DNA of 6,367 bases, from assembly GCA_030627025.1 (NCBI GenBank), contig DAOUSX010000062.1, positions 1 through 6,367 of the forward strand. The letters are read 5' to 3'. This DNA is from Dehalococcoidia bacterium (GTDB taxonomy: Bacteria; Chloroflexota; Dehalococcoidia; GIF9; AB-539-J10). Shown in pieces: positions 5,925 through 6,367 of this stretch; the first letter of the stretch is position 1, and the number at the start of each line of letters is the position of its first letter. The notes below the pieces were generated by a model that did not search any database, was not told the DNA's origin, and worked only from the letters and a program-made list of their open reading frames with translations. A program made the translations under genes and the position numbers.

Positions 5925-5960
5925 AATTGCACCAAGGGATTGCTGAAATTAAGAAGGAGG
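5853..5960 (+). repeat. Direct repeat, copy 2 (after pilT)
   Basis: Second copy of the HTH-tail and leader segment seen at 4179-4286, in the same orientation. Its left end overlaps the last 22 bases of pilT. Its right end stops at the ribosome site, after which the sequence is unrelated to the receiver gene and runs into the gpsA 3' end. Identity is complete over 5911-5958. Confidence 0.9.
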
Positions 5961-5976
5961 CTGGTGGAATACCTGG

Positions 5977-6367
5977 CTAGTCGTTTATTGCTTTGCTGAA
6001 GCTTGCAATTAGCTCGGTTGCCGGCTTGTTCTGGAATAGAATGTCATGGATAATTTCTGCTATCGGGGCTTCCAGGCTGAGTTTTTTGGTTAGCTGATGC
6101 ACCGCCATAGTGGTGGTAACCCCTTCAGCAAGTTGTGGCATGGAGACGGATATCTCAGCCAGGGAACGTCCTTTGGCTAACTGATAACCAACATAGTGAT
6201 TGCGACTTAAAGTGCTAGCGCAGGTAGCTATTAAATCACCCAAACCAGCTAGCCCATAAAATGTGTCCTTCTTAGCGCCCAAGGCTAATCCCAGGGAAAC
6301 AACCTCATTCCAGCTCAGAGCAACAAAAGCAGCCTTGGCGTTATCGCCCAGTCCTAATCCGTCAATC
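5977..6367 (-). CDS. gpsA: Glycerol-3-phosphate dehydrogenase [NAD(P)+], C-terminal part (5' end outside window)
   Basis: Cytosolic enzyme reducing dihydroxyacetone phosphate to sn-glycerol 3-phosphate for phospholipid synthesis. The last 129 residues are visible; the frame is open to the window edge, so the N-terminal NAD-binding domain lies outside. The C-terminal substrate domain shows GLGLGDNAKAA, TFYGLAGLGDLIATC, LSRNHYVGYQLAKG and EGVTTTMAVHQL, then EAPIAEIIHDILF near the end, all in the order and spacing of GpsA. In place of the usual T-R-G-L after NAKAA it has VALSWNEV. The stop TAG is at 5977-5979. It is convergent with the pilT cassette, and I find no terminator hairpin in the roughly 50 bases between the repeat and its stop. 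Confidence 0.92.
   Translation of the reverse strand, partial: IDGLGLGDNAKAAFVALSWNEVVSLGLALGAKKDTFYGLAGLGDLIATCASTLSRNHYVGYQLAKGRSLAEISVSMPQLAEGVTTTMAVHQLTKKLSLEAPIAEIIHDILFQNKPATELIASFSKAIND

Noticed and set aside
4179..5960. Direct repeats as insertion-sequence or integron boundaries
   Set aside because: No transposase or integrase, no terminal inverted repeats and no short target-site duplication are visible. The repeats are gene-tail homology, better explained by recombination between paralogous cassettes.

Overview
The window is bacterial. It has dense genes with short gaps, Shine-Dalgarno sites of the AGGAGG type, sigma-70-like promoters, and chaperone, Clp and GpsA genes. The gene families and the small HTH / lone receiver / PilT arrangement make me think of Chloroflexota (Dehalococcoidia-like). 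That is an inference from general resemblance, not something the sequence proves.

Left part (1-2450): two genes on the minus strand. A Clp-family AAA+ ATPase runs off the left edge. It contains the N-domain, the first ATPase domain, a short ClpC-type middle domain and the start of the second ATPase domain, and it has its own promoter and a strong ribosome binding site. Upstream of it lies a Nudix hydrolase of the CoA pyrophosphatase (NudL-like) type, whose perfect extended -10 box lies so close to its best ATG that the mRNA is probably leaderless. Diverging from this gene, on the plus strand, is a complete dnaJ with HPD, a G/F linker and all four zinc-binding CxxCxGxG repeats. ClpC and DnaJ are both protein quality-control factors. 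Their predicted promoters share the same -35 hexamer (TTGCTA), and I see no CIRCE operator.

Middle (3524-4030): a mostly non-coding, degenerate stretch. It holds a GC-rich 12-pair hairpin and a fragment of a GAF-domain-like protein with no convincing start and a lost C-terminal half.

Right part (4035-5960): a plus-strand module of a 71-residue MerR/excisionase-type HTH protein, a stand-alone receiver (CheY-like) protein, a possible 35-residue ORF, and a PilT-type retraction ATPase. The pilT reading frame is broken by one missing base near 5338. The 3' end of the HTH gene plus its downstream leader is present a second time, exactly 1674 bases downstream, directly after and overlapping the pilT end. 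The receiver-pilT pair is therefore bracketed by 108-bp direct repeats (about 89% identical, with a perfect 48-bp core). This looks like a scar of tandem duplication and recombination in a family of HTH-receiver-PilT cassettes, and it is the most interesting part of the window.

Right edge (5977-6367): the C-terminal part of gpsA (glycerol-3-phosphate dehydrogenase) on the minus strand, convergent with the cassette and cut by the window end.
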